Part shown: one piece after another, positions 15,545 through 23,230 of the stretch | How positions within the stretch are numbered: the first letter of the stretch is position 1 | How the letters are laid out: every line of letters begins with the position of its first letter | NCBI GenBank assembly: GCA_964392345.1 | Contig: CAYMPQ010000017.1 | Location: forward strand, 1-27,123 | Length of the DNA: 27,123 nucleotides | Direction of reading: 5' to 3' | From: JAUVXY01 sp964392345 | Lineage (GTDB): Bacteria > Actinomycetota > Humimicrobiia > Humimicrobiales > Humimicrobiaceae | Translations under genes and position numbers: made by a program | Notes under the pieces: generated by a model | Seen by the model: the letters and a program-made list of their open reading frames with translations, nothing else | Told to the model about the DNA's origin: nothing | Databases searched by the model: none

Positions 15545-15653
15545 CTTTCATCTTAAAACTTTCCTCAGGACTAACATTTTATTATCTTACTTTTTAGATT
15601 CTTTCGTTTCTAAATTTCAAAAATTTTTGTTAGTTGCCTCCGGTTTTAAGACT
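15482..15653 (-). ncRNA. Candidate structured small RNA, about 170 nt, unassigned family
   Basis: On the minus strand a near-consensus promoter is followed by a compact set of stems and an intrinsic terminator, with no gene downstream in that direction. Stems, given in plus coordinates: P1, 9 bp, 15643-15651 with 15551-15559; P2, 5 bp, 15629-15633 with 15571-15575; P3, 6 bp, 15609-15614 with 15593-15598; a terminator stem, 7 bp plus a G-U and an A-U, 15538-15544 with 15491-15497. The long loop of the terminator stem holds a further imperfect hairpin (ACCTAAG/CTAAGGT on the minus strand). P1 begins two bases after the predicted transcription start. I recognise no known family: it lacks the marks of 6S, SRP, tmRNA, RNase P and the common riboswitches. 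The stems are direct observations; expression is inferred. Confidence 0.5.
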
Positions 15654-15659
15654 ATGGTT

Positions 15660-15688
15660 AATGTATCAAAAACTATTTATAATGTCAA
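15660..15688 (-). promoter_or_regulatory. Near-consensus minus-strand promoter with UP-like A/T tract
   Basis: On the minus strand a perfect TTGACA (15688 to 15683) is followed after exactly 17 bases by TACATT (15665 to 15660; 4 of 6 to consensus). The predicted start is near 15653. Immediately upstream on that strand (15720 to 15690) is a run of A and T tracts, AAAATTTTTAAAAAAATTTT, resembling an UP element of strong stable-RNA promoters. Confidence 0.6.
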
Positions 15689-15748
15689 TAGTAAATATAA
15701 AATTTTTTTAAAAATTTTAATAACTGGAGTCAGTATCTCAATTAGTTA

Positions 15749-15775
15749 TTCACAAATTGCTGCAATTTTTATAAT
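15749..15775 (+). promoter_or_regulatory. Candidate promoter of tyrA
   Basis: TTCACA (15749-15754, 5 of 6 to consensus), a 15-base spacer, and a perfect TATAAT (15770-15775). The predicted start falls near 15782, almost at the ATG (15785), so the message would be leaderless or nearly so. One arm of an inverted repeat (15744-15750) touches the -35. Confidence 0.45.
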
Positions 15776-15784
15776 ATAGAGAGC

Positions 15785-16909
15785 ATGATGAAAAGCATTA
15801 AGAAGATAACAGTAATAGGTTTGGGACTTATTGGCGGTTCTTTAGCCTTATCATTAAAAAATGTAAATAAAGATTTTGAAATAACAGGATACGACATAGC
15901 TGCTGATGCTATGAATATAGCAAAATATAGAAATGTAATTGATGTTATAGCCAAAGACCATGAAACAGCAGTAAAAGACGCAGATTTAGTTATCATTGCT
16001 ACTCCTGTAAGTAAAACAATAGAAGTTGTAAATTCTATAAAAGATTACTTGAAAAAAGGAGTAATCATAACAGATGTCAGTAGTACCAAAGAAAAAATTG
16101 TAAAACAAGTAAGTGCTGCTCTGCCAAAAGATGTAATTTTTATAGGCGGACATCCGATGGCTGGCTCAGAAAACGAAGGTATACTTAGCGCAAGCCCTGA
16201 TTTGTTCAAGAATGCATTTTACATACTTACCCCTACAGACACAACAATAACTAAACCGCTTCTGCTGCTGCATTCTTTATTTACAAAAATTGGAGCAAAG
16301 GTAATTTCTATGACTCCCGAAGAACATGATGTCAATGTGGCACTGGTAAGTCACCTGCCACATATTTTATCTACAAACCTTGTTGATCTGGTGGATGACA
16401 AACAAAAAAATCTCAAAAATTTATTCAAGCTCTGTGCAGGCGGATTCAGGGACATGACAAGGATTGCAGCGTCAAATCCGGGAATGTGGCTGGACATTAG
16501 CCTGGAAAATAAGGAAGAGATCATTAAAGTTATAAATGAGTATATTGGTTACTTGTCTAAATTCAAAAAGAGCCTTGCAGACAATGATGCAAATTATATT
16601 GGAAGCCATTACCATAAAGCAAGAAAAGCAAGGATGAATTTGCCTAAATTTATTGAAAAGGATATTTCCAAACTATACGAACTCAGGATATCAATGAAGG
16701 ACAGGCCGGGAATTTTAAGCGAGATAATACTTGCAATAAGCTCAACTAGTTTAAACATTGAGGATATATCCATTTTTCACTCAACAGAGTTTAGTGGTAC
16801 TGGAATACTAAAAGTTTTAGTACAAGGCGAAAATGCTGGAGATATTGCAAGAGAAGCCGTTGAGAAAATCGGATATAAAGTAACAGTAAAGAAAGTTCTG
16901 GGTGAGTAA
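15785..16909 (+). CDS. tyrA: Prephenate dehydrogenase with C-terminal ACT domain
   Basis: Oxidative decarboxylation of prephenate (or arogenate) on the way to tyrosine, using NAD(P). The 374-residue protein opens with a Rossmann motif, VIGLGLIGGS (10-19). It continues with VIIATPV, IITDVSSTKEKIV, the substrate-binding GGHPMAGSENEG near residue 120, and LVSHLPHILS. The last 75 residues form an ACT domain (MKDRPGILSEIILAIS...), the usual site of tyrosine feedback in Gram-positive TyrA proteins. Two adjacent ATG codons (15785, 15788) could start it. Its stop lies two bases before aroA, so the pair is an aromatic amino acid operon. No chorismate mutase domain is fused. Confidence 0.95.
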   Translation: MMKSIKKITVIGLGLIGGSLALSLKNVNKDFEITGYDIAADAMNIAKYRNVIDVIAKDHETAVKDADLVIIATPVSKTIEVVNSIKDYLKKGVIITDVSSTKEKIVKQVSAALPKDVIFIGGHPMAGSENEGILSASPDLFKNAFYILTPTDTTITKPLLLLHSLFTKIGAKVISMTPEEHDVNVALVSHLPHILSTNLVDLVDDKQKNLKNLFKLCAGGFRDMTRIAASNPGMWLDISLENKEEIIKVINEYIGYLSKFKKSLADNDANYIGSHYHKARKARMNLPKFIEKDISKLYELRISMKDRPGILSEIILAISSTSLNIEDISIFHSTEFSGTGILKVLVQGENAGDIAREAVEKIGYKVTVKKVLGE

Positions 16910-16911
16910 AG

Positions 16912-18198
16912 ATGGAGATAGGCGGTGCAAACAATATCACCGGTGAATTCAAAATCCCCGGCGATAAATCAATATCACACAGAAGTGTAATTATAGCCTC
17001 TGCTGTTAGCAATGACGTTGTTATTGAAAATTTTTTATTTTCCGAAGATTGCATAAGAACTATAAATGTCTTAGAAAAAGTTGGAGTTAAGATTGAAAAA
17101 ATAAATGGAAATCTGATTGTCAGGGGTAAAGGAATTAGAAATTTCAAAGAGCCTGAAGAGATTTTAGAAGTAGGTAATTCAGGCTCAACAATGCGGATGA
17201 TAAGCGGGGTTTTGTGCGCAACTAATTTTCTGTCAATCCTGAGTGGAGACAAGTCCATTAACAGTAGGCCAATGCGAAGGATAATTGAACCTTTAACAAA
17301 AATGGGCGCTAAAATATATGGAAGGGCTGATAATACCAAAGCTCCACTGGTAATATTTGGAAATCCTGATTTAACAGGTAAAAAACATGAAATAAGCATA
17401 TCAAGCGCACAAATAAAATCGTGCATTATGTTAGCTGCCCTTAATGCAAGAGGAGAAACTGAGATCATGCAACCGGAAATTTCAAGAGACCACACAGAGA
17501 GAATGCTTGAATATTTTGGGGCCAAAATTATTTATGATGGAAGATACACAAAAATAACTCCCGGCAATGTTTTAAAAGGAAGAAATATATACATCCCGGG
17601 TGACATATCTTCTGCAGCATTTTTTATTGTGGCGTGCCTGATTTTAAAAGGTTCTCATATAATAATTAAAAATGTGGGAATAAACCCGACAAGATGTTAT
17701 TTTTTAGAAATTTTAAAGAAAATGGGCGCTAAAATTAAAATAAAAAATGTTAGAAACATTAGCAACGAACCGCTGGCTGATATTGAGACTTTTTACAGCG
17801 AGCTTGGCGCAACAGTAATAGAAAAAGAAAAAATACCAAATATAATTGATGAAATTCCAATTCTCTGCGTGGCAGCTTCTGTAGCAGATGGCACAACTAT
17901 TATTAAGGAAGCAGGGGAGTTAAGACATAAAGAAAGCGACAGAATATCATCTATAGTAAGCCAGTTTAAAAAGCTGGGAGTAAACATAATGGAAAAAGAC
18001 GATAGTATAATAATAAACGGGGATAAGAACTTAAAAGTTAATGGCGGGGTTGTTGATAGTTTTGGTGATCACAGAATAGCGATGTCGCTTGCCATACTGT
18101 CTTTATTATCAAAAGACAAGGTTACAATACTTGACTCAGAATGTATTAATACTTCGTTTCCAGATTTTAAATATTTATTAAAAAAAGCACTTAAATAA
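16912..18198 (+). CDS. aroA: 3-phosphoshikimate 1-carboxyvinyltransferase (EPSP synthase)
   Basis: Transfers enolpyruvyl from PEP to shikimate 3-phosphate, the sixth step of the shikimate pathway. The 428-residue protein shows IPGDKSISHRSVI near residue 20 and LEVGNSGSTMRMISG near 90 (PEP-binding loop). It then has GDKSINSRPMRRIIEPL, SSAQIKSCIMLAAL, EISRDHTERML, and PGDISSAAFFIVA. The catalytic stretch has IDEIPILCVAAS, ELRHKESDRI and SFGDHRIAMSLAI. The two-domain inside-out barrel layout is complete. GGTGAG lies six bases before the ATG, overlapping the tyrA end. Tyrosine control of the upstream TyrA ACT domain would act on the same branch. Confidence 0.97.
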   Translation: MEIGGANNITGEFKIPGDKSISHRSVIIASAVSNDVVIENFLFSEDCIRTINVLEKVGVKIEKINGNLIVRGKGIRNFKEPEEILEVGNSGSTMRMISGVLCATNFLSILSGDKSINSRPMRRIIEPLTKMGAKIYGRADNTKAPLVIFGNPDLTGKKHEISISSAQIKSCIMLAALNARGETEIMQPEISRDHTERMLEYFGAKIIYDGRYTKITPGNVLKGRNIYIPGDISSAAFFIVACLILKGSHIIIKNVGINPTRCYFLEILKKMGAKIKIKNVRNISNEPLADIETFYSELGATVIEKEKIPNIIDEIPILCVAASVADGTTIIKEAGELRHKESDRISSIVSQFKKLGVNIMEKDDSIIINGDKNLKVNGGVVDSFGDHRIAMSLAILSLLSKDKVTILDSECINTSFPDFKYLLKKALK

Positions 18199-18276
18199 AA
18201 TACTAAAAAAACATAAATTCAGCCTGATAAAAAAGAATGCATAAAATTATCAAAATAATGAATCTAAAAAAATTAT

Positions 18277-19005
18277 ATGAAGAAATATAAAAACAGTAAC
18301 GACAAAAACAACATTATTACCATAGATGGTCCAGCCGGAAGCGGCAAAAGTACAATAGCAAAAATTTTAGCAAGAGATCTTGGTCTAAAATATATAGACA
18401 CGGGTGCGATGTATAGAGCAATTACGCTTCTTGCTATGGAAAATAATATAGACTATAAGGATGAAGAATCAATATTAAGATTGGCAAAGAAAGCAAAATT
18501 AGAAATTGATTGCAGCGCCGGTGATGAAAACAAATACACAACTGTTAAGCTGGACGGAAGAGACGTTACTGATAAAATTAGAAGCAAAGAAGTTGGCAGT
18601 GCTGTTTCCATAGTATCAAAACTATCCGGCATACGAAAATATCTTGTAAAGCTTCAAAGGAAATTATCTTCTGATGGGCGTGGTGCCGTGCTTGAGGGTA
18701 GGGATACGGGCAGCATTGTTTGCCCAAATGCAGTTCTTAAAATTTTTCTTACTGCAAGTTTGAAGGAAAGAGTTAAAAGAAGGAAATTACAGATTGCAGG
18801 TAACGGGCAACTGACAAAACAAAAATTGATAAGCGATGAAATTAAGAGTAGGGATAAAATTGACAGCAGCAGAAAAGACAGCCCTCTTATTATACCTGAG
18901 AATGGAATAGTCATAGATACTTCAAATATGACAATAAAAGAAGTAACAAGCAAGATAAAAGATATTTACAAAGAGAGAATAAATGATAAAGACAAAGCAC
19001 GGTAA
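18277..19005 (+). CDS. cmk: Cytidylate kinase
   Basis: Phosphorylates CMP and dCMP. The 242-residue protein has the P-loop DGPAGSGKST (17-26), KYIDTGAMYRAITLLA, LEGRDTGSIVCPNA and FLTASLKERVKRR. The lid/CMP loop DSSRKDSPL and IDTSNMTIKEV complete the fold. The conserved DGRDIGT is here EGRDTGS, and about ten extra residues precede the fold. Both are modest variations. A 78-base AT-rich gap separates it from aroA, with no clear Shine-Dalgarno site. It overlaps plsC by 23 bases; cmk-plsC-ispH-der is a frequent Gram-positive order. Confidence 0.96.
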   Translation: MKKYKNSNDKNNIITIDGPAGSGKSTIAKILARDLGLKYIDTGAMYRAITLLAMENNIDYKDEESILRLAKKAKLEIDCSAGDENKYTTVKLDGRDVTDKIRSKEVGSAVSIVSKLSGIRKYLVKLQRKLSSDGRGAVLEGRDTGSIVCPNAVLKIFLTASLKERVKRRKLQIAGNGQLTKQKLISDEIKSRDKIDSSRKDSPLIIPENGIVIDTSNMTIKEVTSKIKDIYKERINDKDKAR

Positions 19006-19633
19006 GATATACTATATATTTTATAAAATTTTAGCATTATCTATACTTAAATTTGTATTAAAAGTACTCTTCAGGGTAGAAGTTTCTGGCTACAATAATA
19101 TCCCTAAAAATGGAAGGGTAATTTTGTGTTCAAACCATATAAGTTACATAGACCCTGTAGTAATAGGCGCATTTTTCCCACGATATGTATATTTCATGGG
19201 TAAAATGGAATTATTTAAAAATAAATTTTTAGCATCATTTTTTACTTTTTTTAATTCATTTTCTGTTAACAGGTTTGCAGTAGACAGAAAAGCCATAAAC
19301 ACTGCAATAAAGGTGTTAAAGGATGATCAAATTTTAGGAATGTTCCCTGAAGGGACAAGATCAGAAGAAGGGATAATTAAAAAAGGTAAAAAGGGAATGG
19401 GGCTAATCTCAATTATTGGAAAATCTCCTATTTTACCAGTAGCAATAGCCGGAACAAATAAAATAATACAAAAACCGCATAAAAGAATATTTTTTCCAAA
19501 AATAAGGATAATGTTCGGTGATTTAATTGATACTTCTGATATTTTAAAAAAACATAGGAAAAAAGAAGCTGTAGATATAATTGTTGAAAAAACTATGGAC
19601 TCCATAAAGAATTTATATGAAAAAATAAAGTAG
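18983..19633 (+). CDS. plsC: 1-acyl-sn-glycerol-3-phosphate acyltransferase
   Basis: Membrane-associated acyltransferase that makes phosphatidic acid from lysophosphatidic acid. The 216-residue protein has a hydrophobic N-terminal anchor (about 10-31) and the catalytic H-x4-D motif NHISYID (His52, Asp57). The FPEGTRS motif is at 121-127, and PILPVAIAGTNKI binds substrate later. AGAGAGA precedes the ATG inside the cmk reading frame. It ends two bases before ispH. The PlsC label is by family and context; related acyltransferases of this fold are hard to tell apart. Confidence 0.93.
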   Translation: MIKTKHGKIYYIFYKILALSILKFVLKVLFRVEVSGYNNIPKNGRVILCSNHISYIDPVVIGAFFPRYVYFMGKMELFKNKFLASFFTFFNSFSVNRFAVDRKAINTAIKVLKDDQILGMFPEGTRSEEGIIKKGKKGMGLISIIGKSPILPVAIAGTNKIIQKPHKRIFFPKIRIMFGDLIDTSDILKKHRKKEAVDIIVEKTMDSIKNLYEKIK

Positions 19634-19635
19634 AA

Positions 19636-20499
19636 ATGATTAAAAATATGGACATTGAAACAGCAGAATATTCAGGTTATTGTTTTGGAGTAAAAAGGGC
19701 TATAGGCATTACAGAAAAAACAATAAATAAATATAAAAAAACTGATAGTAAAATATACACACTTGGAGAAATTATCCATAACTCCGGGGTTGTAGAAGAA
19801 CTATCAAAAAAAGGCCTCTCTGCAGCAAAAGACGAAAAAGAGATTGCATCAGGAAGCGTGCTGATAGTTAGGTCACATGGGATGTCGCCAACTATCCTTG
19901 AAAAAATAAAATCAAGAAATGTAAAAATAGTAGATGCAACATGTCCATTTGTAAAAAAAGCTCAGTCAAAAGCTAAATATTTGAGCCAGAATGGCTATTT
20001 TGTAGTAATTATTGGCAATAAAGATCATCCCGAAATAAAAGGGATCAAAGAGCATGTTGAAGACAGTAATTGCTGTATGGTCATCGAGAACGCAGAAGAA
20101 GTTTCTAAATTAAGAAAAAAGAAGAAAATAGGTGTAGTGGTACAAACTACTCAAACAAACGAAAACTTCGAGTCAATAGTACGTAAGATATTGGGAAAAG
20201 CAAAAGAAATACTAATAGAAAATACAATATGCAGTATTACAAAAAACAGACAAAATTCGGCCAGAAAACTTGCTAAAAAAACGGATGTGATGCTGGTAGT
20301 CGGTGGCAAAAGAAGCGCAAACACCGCCCATCTTGCGGAGATTTCAAAAAAATATAATATTAGAACCTATCGTATTGAAAATTTTAAAGAAATTAATGCA
20401 GAATGGTTTAAAGGTGCAAAAAAAGCAGGGATTATTGGCGGAGCATCCACTCCAATAAAAGACATAGTGGATGTAAAAAAAATAATAGAGAAGATTTAA
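19636..20499 (+). CDS. ispH: 4-hydroxy-3-methylbut-2-enyl diphosphate reductase
   Basis: Last step of the MEP pathway; an iron-sulfur enzyme producing IPP and DMAPP. The 287-residue protein has the three cluster cysteines: Cys16 (GYCFGVKRA), Cys103 (DATCPFVKK) and Cys199 (ENTICSITKNRQ). The diphosphate-binding histidines are His48 (IIHNSGVV), His81 (RSHGMSP) and His131 (NKDHPEIKG). VQTTQTN and the C-terminal GGASTPIKDI are also typical. A second ATG four codons in (19648) could be the real start. No RpsA domain is fused, unlike some Clostridia. With ispA upstream it shows the cell uses the MEP route. Confidence 0.97.
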   Translation: MIKNMDIETAEYSGYCFGVKRAIGITEKTINKYKKTDSKIYTLGEIIHNSGVVEELSKKGLSAAKDEKEIASGSVLIVRSHGMSPTILEKIKSRNVKIVDATCPFVKKAQSKAKYLSQNGYFVVIIGNKDHPEIKGIKEHVEDSNCCMVIENAEEVSKLRKKKKIGVVVQTTQTNENFESIVRKILGKAKEILIENTICSITKNRQNSARKLAKKTDVMLVVGGKRSANTAHLAEISKKYNIRTYRIENFKEINAEWFKGAKKAGIIGGASTPIKDIVDVKKIIEKI

Positions 20500-20535
20500 T
20501 TGTTTTATAAAATACTTGGTAGAAAGTGGTGCTTA

Positions 20536-21855
20536 ATGATAGAAGATAATATGCCCAAAGTTGCAGTTATTGGAAGGCCCAATGTGGGAAAATCTACTTT
20601 AATTAACAGGATATGCAGAAATACTGAAGCCATAGTCCACAAAGAACCCATGATTACAAGGGACAGGAAGTATTATACTACTGATTGGAACGGAAGATAT
20701 TTTCAGTTGTTAGATACTGGCGGCATAGATATAAAATCAAAACAAAGACTAACTATGCAAATTTTACTGCAGACCAAAAAAGCAATTGACGAGTCGGATT
20801 TAATAATTTTTTTGGTAGATTTAAAAGAGCCGCTTTCACCGCTGGATGAGGAAATAATAAAAATAGTAAGGAAGACAGATAAAAAAATAATACTTGTAGG
20901 AAACAAGTACGACAACGCGGAAGGGCAATATTTTACTGAAGATTTTTTAAAATTAGGTTTTGGATATCCATTAAAAATCTCAGCAGTACATGGCATAAAC
21001 ATAGGAGATCTTTTAGATGAAATAGTTAAAGGAATTTCTGATATTGGTACTCAAACTATTGCACAGGAAGACAAAAAAACTATTCCAAACATAGCAATCC
21101 TTGGGCAGCCAAATGTTGGGAAATCAACCTTGTTTAACAGCATGATACGTGAGGAAAGAACAATCGTTGACGAAGTTGCAGGAACGACAAGAGACAGCAT
21201 AGACAGCGTGGTAAGTGTAAATAATAAAAAATATAAATTTATTGACACAGCTGGACTTAAAAAAAATAAGCTGCATGAGGAAGATTTGGAATATTACAGC
21301 AAATTGAGGACTGTCAGAACAATTGAGAAATCAGATGTTGGATTGATTTTGTTTGATTGCACCAAACCAATTACAAAGCAAGATCTAAAAATTGTTGAAA
21401 CGTGTATAGAAAAGAGAGTGAGTGCTTGCATTGTATTTAATAAAACTGATATTGTTGGTACCGATATTATGGAAAAACTCGTGGAAGATTTTGACAGAAA
21501 GTTAAAATTTGTGAAATTTATACCTTTCCTAAAAATTAGTGCCCTCAAAGGTAAAGGTATGAAAGGCATCTTTAAAATGATAGATTTACTGATGGAGGAG
21601 AGGGGTAAGAGAATTTCGGACAGCAAGCTTACAAATTTATTTAAAGAACTGGAACAGCAGAATATTTTATACTGGAAGGGAAAAAAATTTAGAATTAAAT
21701 TTATTAGACAGACAAAAACTTCTCCACCTGTATTCCTGGTTTTTTCAAATATGGATATTAGAAAAAAAACAAACATAAAAAGATTTATAGAAAATACTAT
21801 AAGAGACAATTTTGGATTTATGGGAACACCTATAAATTTTAAATTTAAATATTGA
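20536..21855 (+). CDS. der: Ribosome biogenesis GTPase Der (EngA)
   Basis: Tandem-GTPase factor for maturation of the 50S subunit. With the ATG at 20536 the protein has 439 residues. G domain 1: GRPNVGKS (13-20), LLDTGGID, GNKYDN. G domain 2: GQPNVGKS, FIDTAGL, NKTD. A KH-like C-terminal domain follows, ending in a basic FKFKY tail. The frame stays open back to a TTG at 20500. ATG 20551 (one base pattern closer to the canonical MPKVAVIGRPNVGKS opening) is an equally good start. It lies about 37-52 bases after ispH. In domain 1 the acidic linker is normal. Confidence 0.96.
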   Translation: MIEDNMPKVAVIGRPNVGKSTLINRICRNTEAIVHKEPMITRDRKYYTTDWNGRYFQLLDTGGIDIKSKQRLTMQILLQTKKAIDESDLIIFLVDLKEPLSPLDEEIIKIVRKTDKKIILVGNKYDNAEGQYFTEDFLKLGFGYPLKISAVHGINIGDLLDEIVKGISDIGTQTIAQEDKKTIPNIAILGQPNVGKSTLFNSMIREERTIVDEVAGTTRDSIDSVVSVNNKKYKFIDTAGLKKNKLHEEDLEYYSKLRTVRTIEKSDVGLILFDCTKPITKQDLKIVETCIEKRVSACIVFNKTDIVGTDIMEKLVEDFDRKLKFVKFIPFLKISALKGKGMKGIFKMIDLLMEERGKRISDSKLTNLFKELEQQNILYWKGKKFRIKFIRQTKTSPPVFLVFSNMDIRKKTNIKRFIENTIRDNFGFMGTPINFKFKY

Positions 21856-21957
21856 TTTATGCATGCTATCTAAGCTTGGCGCTTATGGCTACTTTTCCTC
21901 CAGGCATAAAATTTAATATAAATTATGTGAATTGGTAAATTTATACAACAAAATAAT

Positions 21958-22989
21958 ATGAAAAGTAAAATTAATATAGCAATAATAGGAGCAGGCAGCT
22001 GGGGAACGACACTTTCTGCCATGCTGGCTCAGAAAGGCTACTCCATAGAAATATGGACAAGGAGCGAAGATGTTTTCAACGATATATTAAAAAACCGAAG
22101 GAATACAAAATACACCGGTAATCTCATTATCCCGGAAAATGTAAAGCCTTTTATAAATAAAGAAGATTTGCCTGGAAACATAGATATTGTAATCTTTGCA
22201 GTGCCGTCTCATACGCTAAGAGGTGTAATCAAAAGTTTTTATGACAAGCTTTTAAACAACTGTACGACAATAAAAGGTCTTTTAAATGTTGCAAAAGGCT
22301 TAGAGATTGGAACCAATCTCAGGCTTTCACAGGTTATAAAACAGTCAGTTCCAGAGGAATTGGAATCCAAAATTGCTGTCCTGTCAGGGCCGAACATTGC
22401 ATTAGAAGTTGCAAGCAAATTACCGAGCGTAACAGCTATAGCCTCAACAAGCTATGGGCTTCTAAAATATCTCCAACCAATTTTATCAACCGAATATTTC
22501 AGGGTGTATACAAACAAAGACATTATAGGCGTTGAAGTTGGCGGTGCAGTCAAAAATATTATCGCAATAGCAGCTGGTATTTCCGATGGTCTTGGTTATG
22601 GTGCAAACACAAAAGCTTCTCTTGTAACACGAGGGCTGCATGAAATAACCAAACTTGGTGTAAGACTTGGAGCAAACCAACTGACATTTTCAGGCATTGC
22701 AGGAATGGGGGACCTTGTGGCAACCTGCATCAGCAAGAACAGCAGAAACAGAAATGTTGGGACAAGAATAGCAAAGGGCGAAAAAATAAGTAAAATTACC
22801 AGTGACATGTATATGGTCGCAGAAGGAATAAAAACAACTAAGGCTGTTTATAATTTAGCAAACATTATGGGAATAGAGCTCCCTATTACCGAGTGTATTT
22901 ATGAAATTATATATAATGACCTGGATCCATTAAAATCTACTGACAGGCTTATGGGGAGAAAGTATAAATCTGAAATTGAAGGTTTGTGA
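21958..22989 (+). CDS. gpsA: NAD(P)-dependent glycerol-3-phosphate dehydrogenase
   Basis: Reduces dihydroxyacetone phosphate to sn-glycerol 3-phosphate for phospholipids, complementing plsC upstream. The 343-residue protein opens with IIGAGSWGTTLSAML (Rossmann motif at 9-23). It has LSGPNIALEVA near 143 and the catalytic Lys199 in EVGGAVKNIIAIAAG. Then follow GLGYGANTKASLVTRGL and FSGIAGMGDLVATC with the R-N-R-N motif. A 102-base gap follows der; in it I see no clear terminator and no Shine-Dalgarno site before the ATG. Confidence 0.96.
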   Translation: MKSKINIAIIGAGSWGTTLSAMLAQKGYSIEIWTRSEDVFNDILKNRRNTKYTGNLIIPENVKPFINKEDLPGNIDIVIFAVPSHTLRGVIKSFYDKLLNNCTTIKGLLNVAKGLEIGTNLRLSQVIKQSVPEELESKIAVLSGPNIALEVASKLPSVTAIASTSYGLLKYLQPILSTEYFRVYTNKDIIGVEVGGAVKNIIAIAAGISDGLGYGANTKASLVTRGLHEITKLGVRLGANQLTFSGIAGMGDLVATCISKNSRNRNVGTRIAKGEKISKITSDMYMVAEGIKTTKAVYNLANIMGIELPITECIYEIIYNDLDPLKSTDRLMGRKYKSEIEGL

Positions 22990-23024
22990 TCCTGCAGGTA
23001 AAGAAAATAAATTTTAACTTAAAC

Positions 23025-23053
23025 TTTCAAACTTTAATAATTAAAAGTATAAT
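23025..23053 (+). promoter_or_regulatory. Candidate promoter of the tRNA-Pro gene
   Basis: A perfect TATAAT (23048-23053) lies 17 bases after TTTCAA (23025-23030, a weak -35). The predicted start is near 23060, about ten bases before the mature tRNA 5' end, which fits a short tRNA leader. Confidence 0.45.
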
Positions 23054-23070
23054 CTAAAATGTAATGTTAC

Positions 23071-23148
23071 CGGGACGTGGCGCAGTTTGGCTAGCGCACC
23101 AGTATGGGGTACTGGGGGTCGGAGGTTCAAATCCTCTCGTCCCGACCA
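23071..23148 (+). tRNA. tRNA-Pro (anticodon GGG)
   Basis: The cloverleaf is complete, 78 bases including an encoded CCA. Acceptor stem CGGGACG (23071-23077) pairs with CGTCCCG (23138-23144), followed by discriminator A and CCA. D stem GCGC pairs at 23080-23083 and 23094-23097. Anticodon stem CCAGT/ACTGG encloses the loop ATGGGGT, with T33, anticodon GGG at 23106-23108, and G37. T arm GGAGG-TTCAAAT-CCTCT has one G-U pair. C1-G72, A73 and G35-G36 are bacterial tRNA-Pro identity elements. A32-U38 in the loop is unusual generally but known for GGG-type tRNA-Pro. Confidence 0.95.
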
Positions 23149-23230
23149 TAATACAAAAACTTTTGATAAAAAACATATTCCATCGCAATTTATTATGTAA
23201 AAATAAAAAAGCGAAATATTAAAAATAACA

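Larger units (their letters stand above)
15433..15784. other. 352-base intergenic stretch between nadE and tyrA
   Basis: This is the only long gene-free stretch. It holds the minus-strand RNA candidate with its promoter and terminator, then an A/T tract (15689-15720), a 7-bp inverted repeat AATAACT/AGTTATT (15719-15725 and 15744-15750), and a plus-strand promoter for tyrA. A 122-codon plus-strand open frame crosses it but looks like chance. Confidence 0.7.

Noticed and set aside
15488..15568. Hammerhead-ribozyme-like core on the minus strand: CTGAGGA, GAAA, and UUC after the terminator stem
   Set aside because: Stem III is good, but stem II (12 bases, one possible pair) and stem I (against a U tract) do not form, and the core competes with the 9-bp P1 stem.
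15411..15779. Plus-strand 122-codon open frame between nadE and tyrA
   Set aside because: It overlaps the nadE 3' end, has no Shine-Dalgarno site or recognisable domain, and crosses the minus-strand terminator and promoter signals.
16791..17525. 244-codon minus-strand open frame across tyrA/aroA
   Set aside because: Both sense genes are complete with all key motifs; the antisense frame lies over their coding sequence and has no start signals.
21856..21957. Terminator between der and gpsA
   Set aside because: Only a 4-bp AAGC/GCTT hairpin without a T tract is present.
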